56,108 nt of DNA from Bacteriovoracaceae bacterium (lineage in GTDB: Bacteria > Bdellovibrionota > Bacteriovoracia > Bacteriovoracales > Bacteriovoracaceae). Below the pieces are notes generated by a model. The model searched no databases and was not told where the DNA came from. It saw only the letters and a list, made by a program, of their open reading frames with translations. Below, piece by piece: positions 1 to 9,690 of this stretch. The position numbers were made by a program, and so were the translations under genes. The first letter of the stretch is position 1. Each line of letters opens with the position of its first letter. The DNA lies in the NCBI GenBank assembly GCA_023954635.1, contig JAGSHI010000006.1, positions 1-56,108 on the forward strand. Direction: 5' to 3'.

Positions 1-80
1 CATCCCGAACTCGGCAGTTAAGCTCTTCATCGGCGAAAGTAGTGCTCGGGGGACTGAGTGTGAGGATAGCACGGCGCGCC
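1..80 (+). rRNA. rrf: 5S ribosomal RNA, 3' part (5' end outside the window)
   Basis: The first bases hold the strongly conserved 5S core (CCGAACTCGGCAGTTAAGC, positions 5-23), followed by the usual loop-E/helix-IV region and a GC-rich 3' end near position 80. The 5' half, which would pair with the 3' end, lies outside the window, so the exact end is an estimate. A Rho-independent terminator follows within 12 bases, so this is the distal end of an rRNA operon reading into the window. Confidence 0.92.
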
Positions 81-91
81 TTCTTTTATAT

Positions 92-123
92 AAAAACCAC
101 CTCTTTTGAGGTGGTTTTTTTTT
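92..123 (+). terminator. Rho-independent terminator of the rRNA operon
   Basis: A perfect hairpin with arms AAAAACCACCTC and GAGGTGGTTTTT closes on a TTTT loop (104-107) and runs into a T tract to position 123. It sits 12 bases after the 5S 3' end and points away from it. Confidence 0.92.
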
Positions 124-132
124 GCTTAAAAA

Positions 133-179
133 GTACGTAATACTTTTTTGGGCACTGTACCTAAAAAAGTATCACGTAC
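133..179. repeat. 20-bp imperfect inverted repeat between the rRNA terminator and ftsK
   Basis: Bases 133-152 are the reverse complement of 160-179 except for one A/C mismatch (139/173) and one G/T pair (150/162); the spacer is 7 bases. The only promoter-like pair near ftsK lies inside it: TTGGGC at 148-153 and TATCAC at 170-175, 16 apart. It could be an operator over the ftsK promoter, a second terminator/insulator after the rRNA operon, or a REP-like element. I saw no second copy in the window. Confidence 0.75.
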
Positions 180-205
180 CACCATTTTTCCGTTATCATT
201 AAACT

Positions 206-2539
206 ATGAAATTTCTACACTCTAAAATTCTTAAAACCGAACTTTTTACTCTTTTTTGCCTGACTCTTTTGAGTTTCGTGGCCTATTACTATCAAGAAAC
301 CCTTCCTGATAATGCTTACTCAATCACCTCATCCTCGGAAACAGTGAGTTTTCTCTCTTATTATTTAATGAGTGTTGTGGCCTGGGTTGGTTACTACACA
401 GGCGTTTGGGTCTTTGTCCCTTTTATTATTTTTACGCTGTTTTATGCTTTTATGTTTTCTAAAAGAGATTTCAAAGTAGATACTTTAAATTTTCTAAGTC
501 TTACTCTGGCCAGTCTATTTCTTTTAGTTGCGGCCGCTCCTGAAATGGTCGGGAAAGGTGCTTTATTTCTTATTACTCAAAATTTTGGAACGGCCTTAAT
601 AATCAGTCTCTCCATTGCTTTTTGGTTTTTATTTCTAGCCGGATGTTTTAGGAGTTCATTTAAAGAAGGTCTCGTTGATATTGGAAATGTCATTTTAAAA
701 ATTCCAGAGAAAACAAAAGGTATGTCTTCAAAGGTTCAACCTAAACTCTTGGTTGATAAAGTTCAAAAAACTGGTGAAAAATTCAAATCAAATATGGAGA
801 CAAGAGTTCCTAGTCTTTTGAAAAGAGATAAGTCTCAAAATATTGAAAATCCATTTGAAAGAGCAGAGCAAATGGCCAAAAGAGAAAGGCCTGCAGAAAC
901 ACCTCTTAGAGAAGAGATTCCTCAAGCTCAAGAGGAAGTTCATGTTGGTGAGCAAACTGAAAATGTTTCAAAAGAGGCGAAAAAAGTAAGACGAATTCCA
1001 ACCAATATTAAGCCAGCGACTGGAATTGAGGACGAGAAAAAATATTATGAATTAGTAACCCAAATGGCCAAAACAAAGAGAACGGGAACTTCGACTGGAG
1101 GACCTGACGATCGATACTTTGAAGATATTATTTCTAGAATTGAAGATAAATTACAAGAGTTTCGAATTGAAGGGCAGATAATTGATGTCTTAAAAGGACC
1201 TGTGGTTGATACTTTTGAATTAGACCTAGGCCAGGGTGTAAAAATATCTAAAGTTAAACAAATCGAAGAAGACCTAAGTATGGCCCTTTATGGAGCGCCT
1301 ATTCGAATTGTTTATCCATTAATTGGTCGAACAACAATGGGAATAGAAGTTCCAAGAAGCCCTAGGGAAGTGATCTTTCTAGATGAAGTTTTAAGTAGCT
1401 CAGAATATAAATCATCAGAAAAAGTTCTTCCAATTGCCATGGGGAAAGATGCTTTTGGTGATACGTTTGTGACAGACCTTGTAGGTATGCCTCATATGTT
1501 GATAGCCGGAGCAACTGGTGCTGGTAAATCAGTTTTTATTAACACTCTTCTGGTATCTCTTTTGGTGAAAAAATCACCAAGGCAAATGAAACTCATCCTG
1601 ATAGATCCAAAAGAAGTTGAGCTTCTCCCTTATTCAAAACTGCCTCATCTTATTATGCCAGTTGTGACTGACCCGAAAACTGCAGCGATTTCCTTAATGT
1701 GGACAGCTCAGGAAATGGATAAGAGATATTCTATTTTACGAGAGTCAGGAGTCAGAAACTTAGAAGAGTTTAATGAAAAAATTCAAACAGCTTCACCAGA
1801 TCTTCTGGGAAGAATTCATCAATATTATGATAATCCAGATGAAGATGGTTATGAACTCCCTTACATTGTTGTGATTGTTGATGAGTTTGCAGACCTTATT
1901 CTTACAAAAGCTGGAAAAGAAATTGAAAATAATATTTGTCGGTTAGCCGCAAAAGCAAGGGCCGCTGGAATTCATCTTATACTTGCAACCCAAAGGCCTT
2001 CGGTAGATGTGATCACAGGCCTTATCAAATCAAACTTTCCAACAAGAATTTCATTCAGAGTTACTAGTCAGCAAGACTCACGAACGATTTTAGGAACCAT
2101 GGGTGCCGAAAAACTTTTAGGGAAAGGGGACATGTTATATAAACATGGAACAAAATCTATGAGACTTCATTCATCCTATGTTGATATCAATGAAGTAAAT
2201 GCTCTTACCGAAAATCTTTCTAATATGCCTTCAAAGTTTAATGAATTCGCCATGGAATTTATTGAAAATGGTGGTGAAGCAATTGATGATCCTTATGCAT
2301 TTGGTTCACATATTCCATCTGTTGCCGGGGCCGGTCAGAAAAAAGATGAAAAATATGATGAGGCCATGAAAGTTGTTGTGGAACATGGCAGTGCAAGTGC
2401 TTCAATGTTGCAGCGCCGCTTAAATGTGGGTTACAACAGAGCGTCAAATCTTATCGATGAACTGGAAGCTAATGGAATTGTTGGGCCTGCGCAAGGCTCC
2501 AAACCAAGAAAAGTTCTGGCCTCCTCAATGGACCTTTAA
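206..2539 (+). CDS. ftsK: DNA translocase FtsK/SpoIIIE family
   Basis: A membrane-anchored hexameric ATPase that pumps chromosomal DNA through the division septum and helps resolve chromosome dimers. About four hydrophobic segments fill residues 10-150. A charged linker follows (about 155-280), then the motor with Walker A GATGAGKS (about 435-442) and Walker B IVVIVDEFADL near 556. A C-terminal winged-helix gamma domain (about 705-770) would read the KOPS-type polarity sequences. At 777 residues it is in the size range of the Bacillus SpoIIIE type, with a short linker compared with E. coli FtsK. The ATG at 206 has no visible Shine-Dalgarno sequence. It is the first gene after the rRNA operon and seems to be transcribed alone, ending at a long hairpin. 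Confidence 0.96.
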   Translation: MKFLHSKILKTELFTLFCLTLLSFVAYYYQETLPDNAYSITSSSETVSFLSYYLMSVVAWVGYYTGVWVFVPFIIFTLFYAFMFSKRDFKVDTLNFLSLTLASLFLLVAAAPEMVGKGALFLITQNFGTALIISLSIAFWFLFLAGCFRSSFKEGLVDIGNVILKIPEKTKGMSSKVQPKLLVDKVQKTGEKFKSNMETRVPSLLKRDKSQNIENPFERAEQMAKRERPAETPLREEIPQAQEEVHVGEQTENVSKEAKKVRRIPTNIKPATGIEDEKKYYELVTQMAKTKRTGTSTGGPDDRYFEDIISRIEDKLQEFRIEGQIIDVLKGPVVDTFELDLGQGVKISKVKQIEEDLSMALYGAPIRIVYPLIGRTTMGIEVPRSPREVIFLDEVLSSSEYKSSEKVLPIAMGKDAFGDTFVTDLVGMPHMLIAGATGAGKSVFINTLLVSLLVKKSPRQMKLILIDPKEVELLPYSKLPHLIMPVVTDPKTAAISLMWTAQEMDKRYSILRESGVRNLEEFNEKIQTASPDLLGRIHQYYDNPDEDGYELPYIVVIVDEFADLILTKAGKEIENNICRLAAKARAAGIHLILATQRPSVDVITGLIKSNFPTRISFRVTSQQDSRTILGTMGAEKLLGKGDMLYKHGTKSMRLHSSYVDINEVNALTENLSNMPSKFNEFAMEFIENGGEAIDDPYAFGSHIPSVAGAGQKKDEKYDEAMKVVVEHGSASASMLQRRLNVGYNRASNLIDELEANGIVGPAQGSKPRKVLASSMDL

Positions 2540-2561
2540 TATCTCAAAATAGACCTTGAAT

Positions 2562-2605
2562 CCCATAGGTAATTAGTCTCAAATAGACGAATTAATATGG
2601 GTTTT
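2562..2605 (+). terminator. Possible terminator hairpin after ftsK
   Basis: A long interrupted hairpin: CCCATA (2562-2567) pairs with TATGGG (2596-2601), TAATT (2570-2574) with AATTA (2590-2594), and GTCT (2576-2579) with AGAC (2585-2588), around a 5-base loop. Only four T residues follow, so termination may be partial. It lies 22 bases after the ftsK stop and just before the rpsB promoter. Confidence 0.45.
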
Positions 2606-2620
2606 GGGGCATTTTGTGTC

Positions 2621-2650
2621 TTGCCCGTTTTGCGTCATTATGCTATTTAT
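2621..2650 (+). promoter_or_regulatory. Candidate sigma-70 promoter of the rpsB-tsf operon
   Basis: TTGCCC (2621-2626) and TATTTA (2644-2649) are 17 bases apart, with an extended -10 TG at 2641-2642. Transcription would start near 2656, giving a leader of about 110 bases before rpsB. Confidence 0.45.
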
Positions 2651-2688
2651 TCACAAACTAAAAAATGCCAATTTCGGCAAAATAACAG

Positions 2689-2735
2689 TCACTTATGATG
2701 GTGGTCCGTTAATTATTTTTGACGGCTTTAAGTGA
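2689..2735 (+). promoter_or_regulatory. Structured mRNA leader upstream of rpsB (possible S2 autoregulatory element)
   Basis: TCACTTA (2689-2695) pairs perfectly with TAAGTGA (2729-2735) and encloses a second helix, CCGT (2706-2709) with ACGG (2722-2725). A small hairpin TGCC/GGCA (about 2666-2679) precedes it. Known S2 leaders in other phyla also sit directly before rpsB and repress translation when S2 is in excess. That this one does so is inference from position only. Confidence 0.4.
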
Positions 2736-2765
2736 TGCAATTAACCAACCGTATGGAGAAAAGTT

Positions 2766-3578
2766 ATGGCTACGAATGAATTGAATTTAAAAGATCTACT
2801 TGCAGCAGGTGCTCACTTTGGACATCAAACTCATAAGTGGAACCCAAAAATGAAAAAGTATGTTTATGGGGAAAGAAATGGAATTTACATTGTTGATTTA
2901 ACAAAAACTATTCCACTTGCAAAAAAGGCCTATGACTTTTTGAAAAAAACTACAAGTGAAGGAAAGCCAGTTCTTTTTGTTGGAACAAAAAGACAAGCTT
3001 CTGAAACTGTTAGAAATGCAGCCGAAGGTTGTGGAGCTTTTCACGTAACTCACAGATGGCTAGGTGGAATGCTTACTAACTATAAAACAATTAATCTTTC
3101 AGTTGATAAACTTAGAAAAGTTGAAAAGATGAAAGAAACAGGTGACTTCAACCTACTTACAAAAAAAGAAAGATCTAAAATTGAAAAAGATGTCATCAAG
3201 CTAGAAAGAAACCTTGGTGGAATCAAAGACATGAGAAAACTTCCAGGAGCTCTTTTCATCGTTGATCCTAACAATGAAAGAATTGCAATTCTTGAAGCAA
3301 ACAAATTAGGGATTCCTGTTGTTGCTATTACTGATACTAACTGTGACCCAGATGGTGTTGATTATGTTGTTCCAGGTAATGACGATGCTATCAAGTCTGT
3401 TGGCGTATTCAGTGAATATTTTGCAAATGCAGTAGCTGAAGGTGGAAAAGGTAAAAAATCTTCTCCAAAAGCTAAAAATGCACCAGTAAGAGACGCTGCC
3501 CTTGAGAAAGAAATCATTTCAAAATTTGATAATGATATCGATCTTCAAGGTGAAGAAGAAACTGAAACTGAAAGTTAA
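2766..3578 (+). CDS. rpsB: 30S ribosomal protein S2
   Basis: Structural protein of the small subunit, bound between head and body. The N-terminus has the family pattern LLAAGAHFGHQTHKWNPKM and the middle has GTKRQA, HRWLGGMLTNYKTI and PNNERIAILEANKLGIPVVAITDTNCDPDGVDYVVPGNDDAIKS. The 270 residues include a charged C-terminal tail rich in Lys and Glu, typical of variable S2 ends. SD GGAG (2755-2758) supports the ATG at 2766. tsf follows after 33 bases, the near-universal rpsB-tsf pair. Confidence 0.98.
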   Translation: MATNELNLKDLLAAGAHFGHQTHKWNPKMKKYVYGERNGIYIVDLTKTIPLAKKAYDFLKKTTSEGKPVLFVGTKRQASETVRNAAEGCGAFHVTHRWLGGMLTNYKTINLSVDKLRKVEKMKETGDFNLLTKKERSKIEKDVIKLERNLGGIKDMRKLPGALFIVDPNNERIAILEANKLGIPVVAITDTNCDPDGVDYVVPGNDDAIKSVGVFSEYFANAVAEGGKGKKSSPKAKNAPVRDAALEKEIISKFDNDIDLQGEEETETES

Positions 3579-3611
3579 GATTTTAAATTTTTGAAAGAAA
3601 GGATAGATAAA

Positions 3612-4523
3612 ATGGCTATTACAGCAAGTGATGTAAAACAATTAAGAGAAATGACAGGAGCCGGAATGATGGCCTGTAAAAATGCTCTTAAAGAAACAGA
3701 TGGAAATATTGATGAAGCAGTTGAGTACCTAAGAAAAAAAGGTCTTGCTGCTGCAGAGAAAAAAGCTAGTCGTGTTGCTGCTGAAGGTACGATTGCAACA
3801 GCTGTTGAAGGTTCAACTGCTGTCATTCTTGAAATTAACTGTGAAACAGACTTTGTTTCTAAAGGTGATGACTTTCAAAACTTCGCAAATACAATTGCTG
3901 CACATATTGTAAAAAATAAGCCAGCTGATGTGGCATCTCTTCTTGAGCAACCATTAGATGGAACTTCTGACAATGTTAAAGCTGCAACGACAGCCCTAAC
4001 TGCAAAGTGTGGAGAGAAAGTCGACATTAGAAGATTTAATCTTGTTGAACTTGCAAGCGAAGGTGTTTTTGGTTGTTATAATCACGGTGGTAAAATCGGC
4101 GTTCTCGTTGAACTTGCAACAGGTCTTGCTGGTAAAGCTGACGAGTTAGCAAAAGATCTTTCTATGCATGTAGCTGCTGCAGCTCCTAAATTTCTTGATG
4201 CCAGTGGTATTGATGAAGAATACAAAAACAAAGAAGCTGAAATTTATAAAGCTCAATTAAGAGATCAGGGTAAACCTGAAAATATGCTTGATAAAATTGT
4301 AATGGGTAAACTTAATAAGCTTGCATCTGAAGTTTGTTTACTTGAGCAAAAATTTGTTAAGGATCCTGACCTTACAGTAAAAAAGCTTGTTGAAAATACG
4401 GCAAAAGATCTTGGTGGTGAAATCACTGTTAAAGGTTTTTACAAGATCAACCTTGGAGAGGGAATCGAAAAGAAAGAAGATAACCTCGCTGAAGAGGTTG
4501 CTAAAATGACAGGCAAACAATAA
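3612..4523 (+). CDS. tsf: Translation elongation factor Ts
   Basis: Nucleotide exchange factor that regenerates EF-Tu-GTP. The UBA-like N-terminal domain (VKQLREMTGAGMMACKNALKETDGNIDEAVEYLRKKG) and the core motif NCETDFVSKGDDF are clear; length is 303 residues. I start at ATG 3612 because SD AAAGGA (3598-3603) is 8 bases upstream and the protein then begins MAITASDVKQLREMTG, as the family does. A TTG 21 bases upstream is in frame but lies within the SD region. A strong terminator follows, so pyrH expression depends on readthrough. Confidence 0.97.
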   Translation: MAITASDVKQLREMTGAGMMACKNALKETDGNIDEAVEYLRKKGLAAAEKKASRVAAEGTIATAVEGSTAVILEINCETDFVSKGDDFQNFANTIAAHIVKNKPADVASLLEQPLDGTSDNVKAATTALTAKCGEKVDIRRFNLVELASEGVFGCYNHGGKIGVLVELATGLAGKADELAKDLSMHVAAAAPKFLDASGIDEEYKNKEAEIYKAQLRDQGKPENMLDKIVMGKLNKLASEVCLLEQKFVKDPDLTVKKLVENTAKDLGGEITVKGFYKINLGEGIEKKEDNLAEEVAKMTGKQ

Positions 4524-5309
<786 letters not shown>

Positions 5310-5324
5310 AAGGGAGTTTGAAAA

Positions 5325-5882
5325 ATGATGGATCAAATCAAGCCAGAACTTGAATCTTCAATGAATAAGGCTTTAGAAAATTTGAAATATCAAATGACAA
5401 AAGTAAGAACTGGACGTGCCTCAGCTTCTGTTTTAGATGGAGTTAGTGTTGATTATTACGGAACAGCGACTCCGGTTAATCAAGTTGGCCAGGTAAGTAC
5501 TCCTGAAGCAAGACTTTTACAAATCCAGCCATTTGATAAAAACATGATTGCCGATATTGAGAAGGCCATTATGGGAGCCAACCTTGGGTTAACTCCTTCC
5601 AATGATGGAAACCTTATAAGAATACCTTTCCCAGCTCTTACTGAAGACAGAAGAAAGGAACAAGTTCGAGAAATTAAGAAATATGCTGAAGAAGCAAGGA
5701 TCGCGATCAGAAATTCAAGACGTGATCAAAATGAAGTCGTGAAAAAGTCTGAAAAAGATAAAGAAATTTCTGAAGATGACTCAAAGAAATTTCAAAGTGA
5801 AGTTCAAACGATTACAGATAAGTATATTAAGCAAGTTGATGAAGTTATGTCAGCGAAAGAAAATGAGTTAATGGCGGTTTGA
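5325..5882 (+). CDS. frr: Ribosome recycling factor
   Basis: Splits post-termination ribosomes together with EF-G. The 185-residue protein shows the family's helical bundle and signatures: LENLKYQMTKVRTGRASASVLDGVSVDYYG, then PFDKNMIADIEKAI and IPFPALTEDRRKEQVREIKKYAEEARIAIRNSRRD. SD GGGAG lies at 5312-5316; ATG 5325 or the adjacent ATG 5328 may be used. Its TGA overlaps the next start. The dxr gene that often follows frr in proteobacteria is absent here. Confidence 0.98.
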   Translation: MMDQIKPELESSMNKALENLKYQMTKVRTGRASASVLDGVSVDYYGTATPVNQVGQVSTPEARLLQIQPFDKNMIADIEKAIMGANLGLTPSNDGNLIRIPFPALTEDRRKEQVREIKKYAEEARIAIRNSRRDQNEVVKKSEKDKEISEDDSKKFQSEVQTITDKYIKQVDEVMSAKENELMAV

Positions 5883-6664
5883 TGAGTCTAGAGAAAAACT
5901 CTACATTAAATCATGTCTCCATCATTATGGATGGAAATGGTCGATGGGCCAATGAAAGAGCACATCAAAGAGTATGGGGCCATATTCGAGGCTCTAGTGT
6001 TGTTTCAGATATTGTAGAGGAAGCTGACGACTTAGGTATTGGCGCTTTAACTCTATATGCTTTTTCAACTGAAAATTGGTCGAGACCTTTAACTGAAGTA
6101 AAAACTCTCTTTTCTCTCTTAAAGAAGTTTCTTAAAAAAGAAAAAAAGAGAATCATCAAAAATCAAATTAGATTTAAAGTCATAGGTGATATCACAGGAC
6201 TTCCTGAAGAGACGAAGAAGCTTGTCTCTTCTTTAGAAGAAGAAACCAGAACTTTTCAAGGTTTGAAGTTAACATTTGCCTTCGGTTACGGCGGAAGAGA
6301 TGAAATTGTTCAAGCAGTGAATAGGTTTATCAAAGAAAATCCAGGTAAAGAACTTGATATGAATACTCTTGATGAATGTCTAATGGCTCCAGAACTTGGT
6401 GATGTCGATTTACTTATCAGAACTGGTGGAGATCAAAGGATCTCAAACTTTCTATTATGGCAGATTGCATATGCTGAATTATATTTCACACAAACGAAAT
6501 GGCCTGACTTTAAGCGGTCTGAATTTAGAAATATAATTAATGAAGTCACTCAAAGAGAGAGGCGTTTCGGATCTGTTGTTGAGACGAATAGCCTAGATAG
6601 TTCTCTAACTCTTGCTGAAAAAAATAAGCAGGAGTTAAAGGAAATGCAAATAGGGACTCCATAA
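5882..6664 (+). CDS. uppS: Undecaprenyl diphosphate synthase (cis-prenyltransferase)
   Basis: Condenses isopentenyl diphosphate units onto farnesyl diphosphate to make the C55 lipid carrier for peptidoglycan and LPS. The pyrophosphate-binding motif IIMDGNGRWA is at the N-terminus, followed by HxxGS-like GHIRGSS, TLYAFSTENWSRP, FAFGYGGRDEIVQA and the C-terminal DLLIRTGGDQRISNFLLWQIAYAELYF. Length 260 is normal. The ATG at 5882 overlaps the frr stop as TGATG; a TTG one codon earlier is less likely. Confidence 0.97.
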   Translation: MSLEKNSTLNHVSIIMDGNGRWANERAHQRVWGHIRGSSVVSDIVEEADDLGIGALTLYAFSTENWSRPLTEVKTLFSLLKKFLKKEKKRIIKNQIRFKVIGDITGLPEETKKLVSSLEEETRTFQGLKLTFAFGYGGRDEIVQAVNRFIKENPGKELDMNTLDECLMAPELGDVDLLIRTGGDQRISNFLLWQIAYAELYFTQTKWPDFKRSEFRNIINEVTQRERRFGSVVETNSLDSSLTLAEKNKQELKEMQIGTP

Positions 6665-7494
6665 TGTCTAATACGCAAAAAAGAATAGCATCAGCATTGG
6701 TGCTTGGATTAGCTGTCGCTGCATGTGTTTATTTTGGAGTGAAGTCTACTTTATTTTTCATCCTTTTATTTTGCTTACTTGCTGTTGATGAAATCTTTTG
6801 TAATCTCTTTAAAAAGAAGAGATTTTCTCTAAATTATTTTATTTCTGAAACCATAATAATTGTTCCTTTTATTTATTTCTTTTTTGTAGATGTTTCTCCC
6901 GACCTCGTAGGAGTTTTTACAAATGCAGCCTTACTTTTAAATGTTCTGCTGATCGTTTATTTATTTTATATAAATATGGAATCGAAATTCTTAGTAAAGT
7001 TAGCTGACAAGTTTCCATTCCTTGCGGGAATACTCATTCTTTTACCTATGATGTCTCTCGGTTCAATGACTTATTTTTCAAAGTGGAGGGCCCTTTTGGC
7101 CGTTCTTTTGATAGTAAACTTCGGAATGGACACTGGAGCATGGTTTTTTGGGAAAAACTTTGGGAAGCATAAATTATGGCCCAGTGTTTCCCCAAATAAG
7201 ACGATAGAAGGCTTAATTGGTGGAATTTTAACAAGTGGCATTGTGGGGGGGATCTTTTGGCAGATCTTCTTTGACACAATGGGAGTACAACATTTTCTAT
7301 TTTTTGCCTTTTTGGGGCTAATGTCTCAGGTTGGAGACCTCGTTCAATCAAAAATTAAGCGTCAAGTGGGCATCAAGGATTCTTCTACTTTGATTCCTGG
7401 TCATGGTGGAGTGTATGATAGGATAGATAGTCTCATCTTTTTAGCTCCGTTTTTTGTAACAGCTTTAAAGTATTTTTATATAGTCAAAAGTTGA
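6664..7494 (+). CDS. cdsA: Phosphatidate cytidylyltransferase (CDP-diglyceride synthase)
   Basis: Integral inner-membrane enzyme forming CDP-diacylglycerol from phosphatidic acid and CTP, the branch point for phospholipids. The C-terminal family signature is complete: [26 protein letters not shown], preceded by the polar [34 protein letters not shown]-type loop. About seven hydrophobic segments cover the 276 residues. The ATG overlaps the uppS stop (TAATG), so translation is probably coupled. Its product is the substrate of PssA, encoded further down the same block. Confidence 0.96.
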   Translation: [276 protein letters not shown]

Positions 7495-7498
7495 TAAT

Positions 7499-9067
7499 AT
7501 GATTGAAAAAGTCTTAATTTTTATTCTCTTCCTAGGGCCTCTTGTCTTTTTTCATGAGCTCGGTCATTACTTGTTCGCTCGATTATTCGGCGTAAGAGTA
7601 GAAGTTTTTTCTCTGGGATTTGGTCCAAAGCTATTTAAATTTGTAAAAGGTCCAACTGAGTATGCTATTTCAGCAATCCCTCTTGGTGGATACGTAAAAA
7701 TGTTTGGTGATGATCCTCTTTCAAAAGATGATATCCCGGAAGAACAAAGAAAGTTTAGTTTTACCCATAAGGGAAAATGGGCACGGTTTTGGATTGTAAT
7801 GGGGGGACCTCTTGCAAACTTTATTATGGCCTGGGTTATATTCTTTTCACTTTTTATGTCAGGAGAACGACTTCCTGAAATAAAAATGGGTGTAGTTCCT
7901 CCAGCAAGTCCTTTGCATGAAATGGGATTTATGTCTGGAGATATTGTTAAAAAAGTAAATGGTAAATATATTTACAACCCTTCTGATATTCCAATGGAAG
8001 GGCAGGGTGTAATAAAAACTATTACGGTTCAAAGACAAAACTCTCTTGTTCAAAATACATTGAATATTTCTGGAGGAAAGTTTTTTGATATGCTCATGAA
8101 CCATCCTCCTCTTCTAAGAAAACCAGTTGTTGTTAATAAGAATGGCGAGCTTCTTGGGATTTCATTTGACCCCAAAGGTGTTGATTGGAAATACTCTCTT
8201 GATTTGATGGCCACTTTTCAAAAGTCCAGTGAGTTATACCTTTTCCCTCTCAAGGGCGACTTTGGTAAAGATAAAAATCCAACCCCACTTATTGAAAAAG
8301 CTCAAAAGATTGAAGTTCAATTTAACTCTAGAGAAGAGTTTATTAATCAATTGGCAATTAAGGGTTATCGAACTCTAGACCTTAGAGTTAAAGATGTTAA
8401 CGCGAAATCTCCTGCATTTTTTGCTGGCATTAAAAAGAATGACGTCATTCTTTCTCTCGATGGTAAAGAAGTTTACTCATTTGAAGAATTGAGACGAACC
8501 CTTCAAGCAATCCCTAAACCAGAAATTGAAGTTGGGGTTTGGAGTGAAGGTGTTATTAAAAATGTAAAACTTGTCCCTGAAATTAGAGAACAAGACGACA
8601 AGCAAGTAAAGTTGATTGGGGTTTATAGTTCAGGTCAATTCATTGGTCTTAATTTTGTAAATACAGCTTCAAAAGGATTTTTTAAATCATTTACAGCTTC
8701 ATTCGTCAGAACCTGGGACACAATGGTTAAGACTGTTGATGGTTTCTTTAAACTAATCACAGCTAAAGTTTCTTTCAAGTCTATTGGGGGACCACTCGCA
8801 ATTGGTAAAGTTGCTTCAGACTCATTTAATACAAGTATTAGTTACTTCTTTCAATTGATGGCACTTATCTCTGTCAACCTTGGAGTAATTAACCTCTTTC
8901 CAATTCCTGTTCTCGATGGCGGACACATAATGTTCATCTTCCTTGAGATTATAAATAGAGGTCCGGTTAGTCGGAGAAAGATGGAAATTGCTCAGCAAGT
9001 AGGACTTTCAATTTTATTGATGCTTATGGTGGGCGCTATCTTTAATGACTTTAGTAGATTTTTCTGA
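7499..9067 (+). CDS. rseP: Site-2 zinc metalloprotease RseP/RasP family
   Basis: Intramembrane protease that cleaves anti-sigma factors or signal-peptide remnants in the inner membrane. HELGH (residues 19-23) in the first membrane segment provides the zinc ligands and catalytic Glu; PVLDGGH (about 470-475) gives the third ligand Asp. Two PDZ-like regions lie between (about 125-210 and 300-355). At 522 residues it is longer than E. coli RseP (450), mainly through an extended periplasmic region around residues 190-290. The ATG is 4 bases after cdsA and the TGA overlaps the next ATG (TGATG). No bamA follows, unlike the E. coli order. Confidence 0.95.
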   Translation: MIEKVLIFILFLGPLVFFHELGHYLFARLFGVRVEVFSLGFGPKLFKFVKGPTEYAISAIPLGGYVKMFGDDPLSKDDIPEEQRKFSFTHKGKWARFWIVMGGPLANFIMAWVIFFSLFMSGERLPEIKMGVVPPASPLHEMGFMSGDIVKKVNGKYIYNPSDIPMEGQGVIKTITVQRQNSLVQNTLNISGGKFFDMLMNHPPLLRKPVVVNKNGELLGISFDPKGVDWKYSLDLMATFQKSSELYLFPLKGDFGKDKNPTPLIEKAQKIEVQFNSREEFINQLAIKGYRTLDLRVKDVNAKSPAFFAGIKKNDVILSLDGKEVYSFEELRRTLQAIPKPEIEVGVWSEGVIKNVKLVPEIREQDDKQVKLIGVYSSGQFIGLNFVNTASKGFFKSFTASFVRTWDTMVKTVDGFFKLITAKVSFKSIGGPLAIGKVASDSFNTSISYFFQLMALISVNLGVINLFPIPVLDGGHIMFIFLEIINRGPVSRRKMEIAQQVGLSILLMLMVGAIFNDFSRFF

Positions 9068-9690
9068 TGAGTGCTTCACTTTATATTGATACATCTGAGC
9101 ATCTTGTTCTCGGTCTTTTGGATAAAGATTATTCTTGGATTGATTATTTAGATACTAAAGAAAAGAAAGGTTCAGGGATTCTTCATGGGCTTTTATTTGA
9201 GTTAATGAATTCTCATTCAATGAACTTTAAGGATCTCGATAGAGTATTTTTTACTGCAGGACCAGGCTCTTACACTGGGATGAGACTTGGTGAAGGCTTA
9301 TGCCAAGTTCTTGAAATGGAGAACTTAGAGGTTAACTCTTTTTATCATTTTGAAGTCCCTAAGTTATTAGCGCACGATAAAGGTGTTTGGATCTCAAAAG
9401 CATTTAAAAGAGAAATCTTTGTCCATCAATGGGACGGAGAAAAGATTAATGATGGACTTATCGAGGAAAAGAATCTTGAGGAAGAGATAAAGAAGTGGAA
9501 AGCTGATGGAATATCTCAGTTTTCTCATTTTGGTGAAATGATTGACCAAAAATTAACTCTCACCTCAGATATGATTCATAAACAATCTGGTATGATATTT
9601 AAAAGAGTCAAAGAACTCTCAGATAGAAAGGCACCTTTCTACTATAGGACAGATGAAAAAGAGTTTAAGGTAAGTATGCCTTCTCGATGA
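9067..9690 (+). CDS. tsaB: tRNA threonylcarbamoyladenosine biosynthesis protein TsaB-like
   Basis: TsaB is a partner of TsaD in t6A37 tRNA modification. The key stretch VFFTAGPGSYTGMRLGEGLCQ (about residues 60-80) is the diagnostic GPGSxTGxR motif of the family, and the N-terminal LYIDTSEHLVLGLLD is its ASKHA-fold start. At 207 residues it is slightly short and the C-terminal half is divergent, as is common for TsaB. It is coupled to rseP by a TGATG overlap. Confidence 0.88.
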   Translation: MSASLYIDTSEHLVLGLLDKDYSWIDYLDTKEKKGSGILHGLLFELMNSHSMNFKDLDRVFFTAGPGSYTGMRLGEGLCQVLEMENLEVNSFYHFEVPKLLAHDKGVWISKAFKREIFVHQWDGEKINDGLIEEKNLEEEIKKWKADGISQFSHFGEMIDQKLTLTSDMIHKQSGMIFKRVKELSDRKAPFYYRTDEKEFKVSMPSR

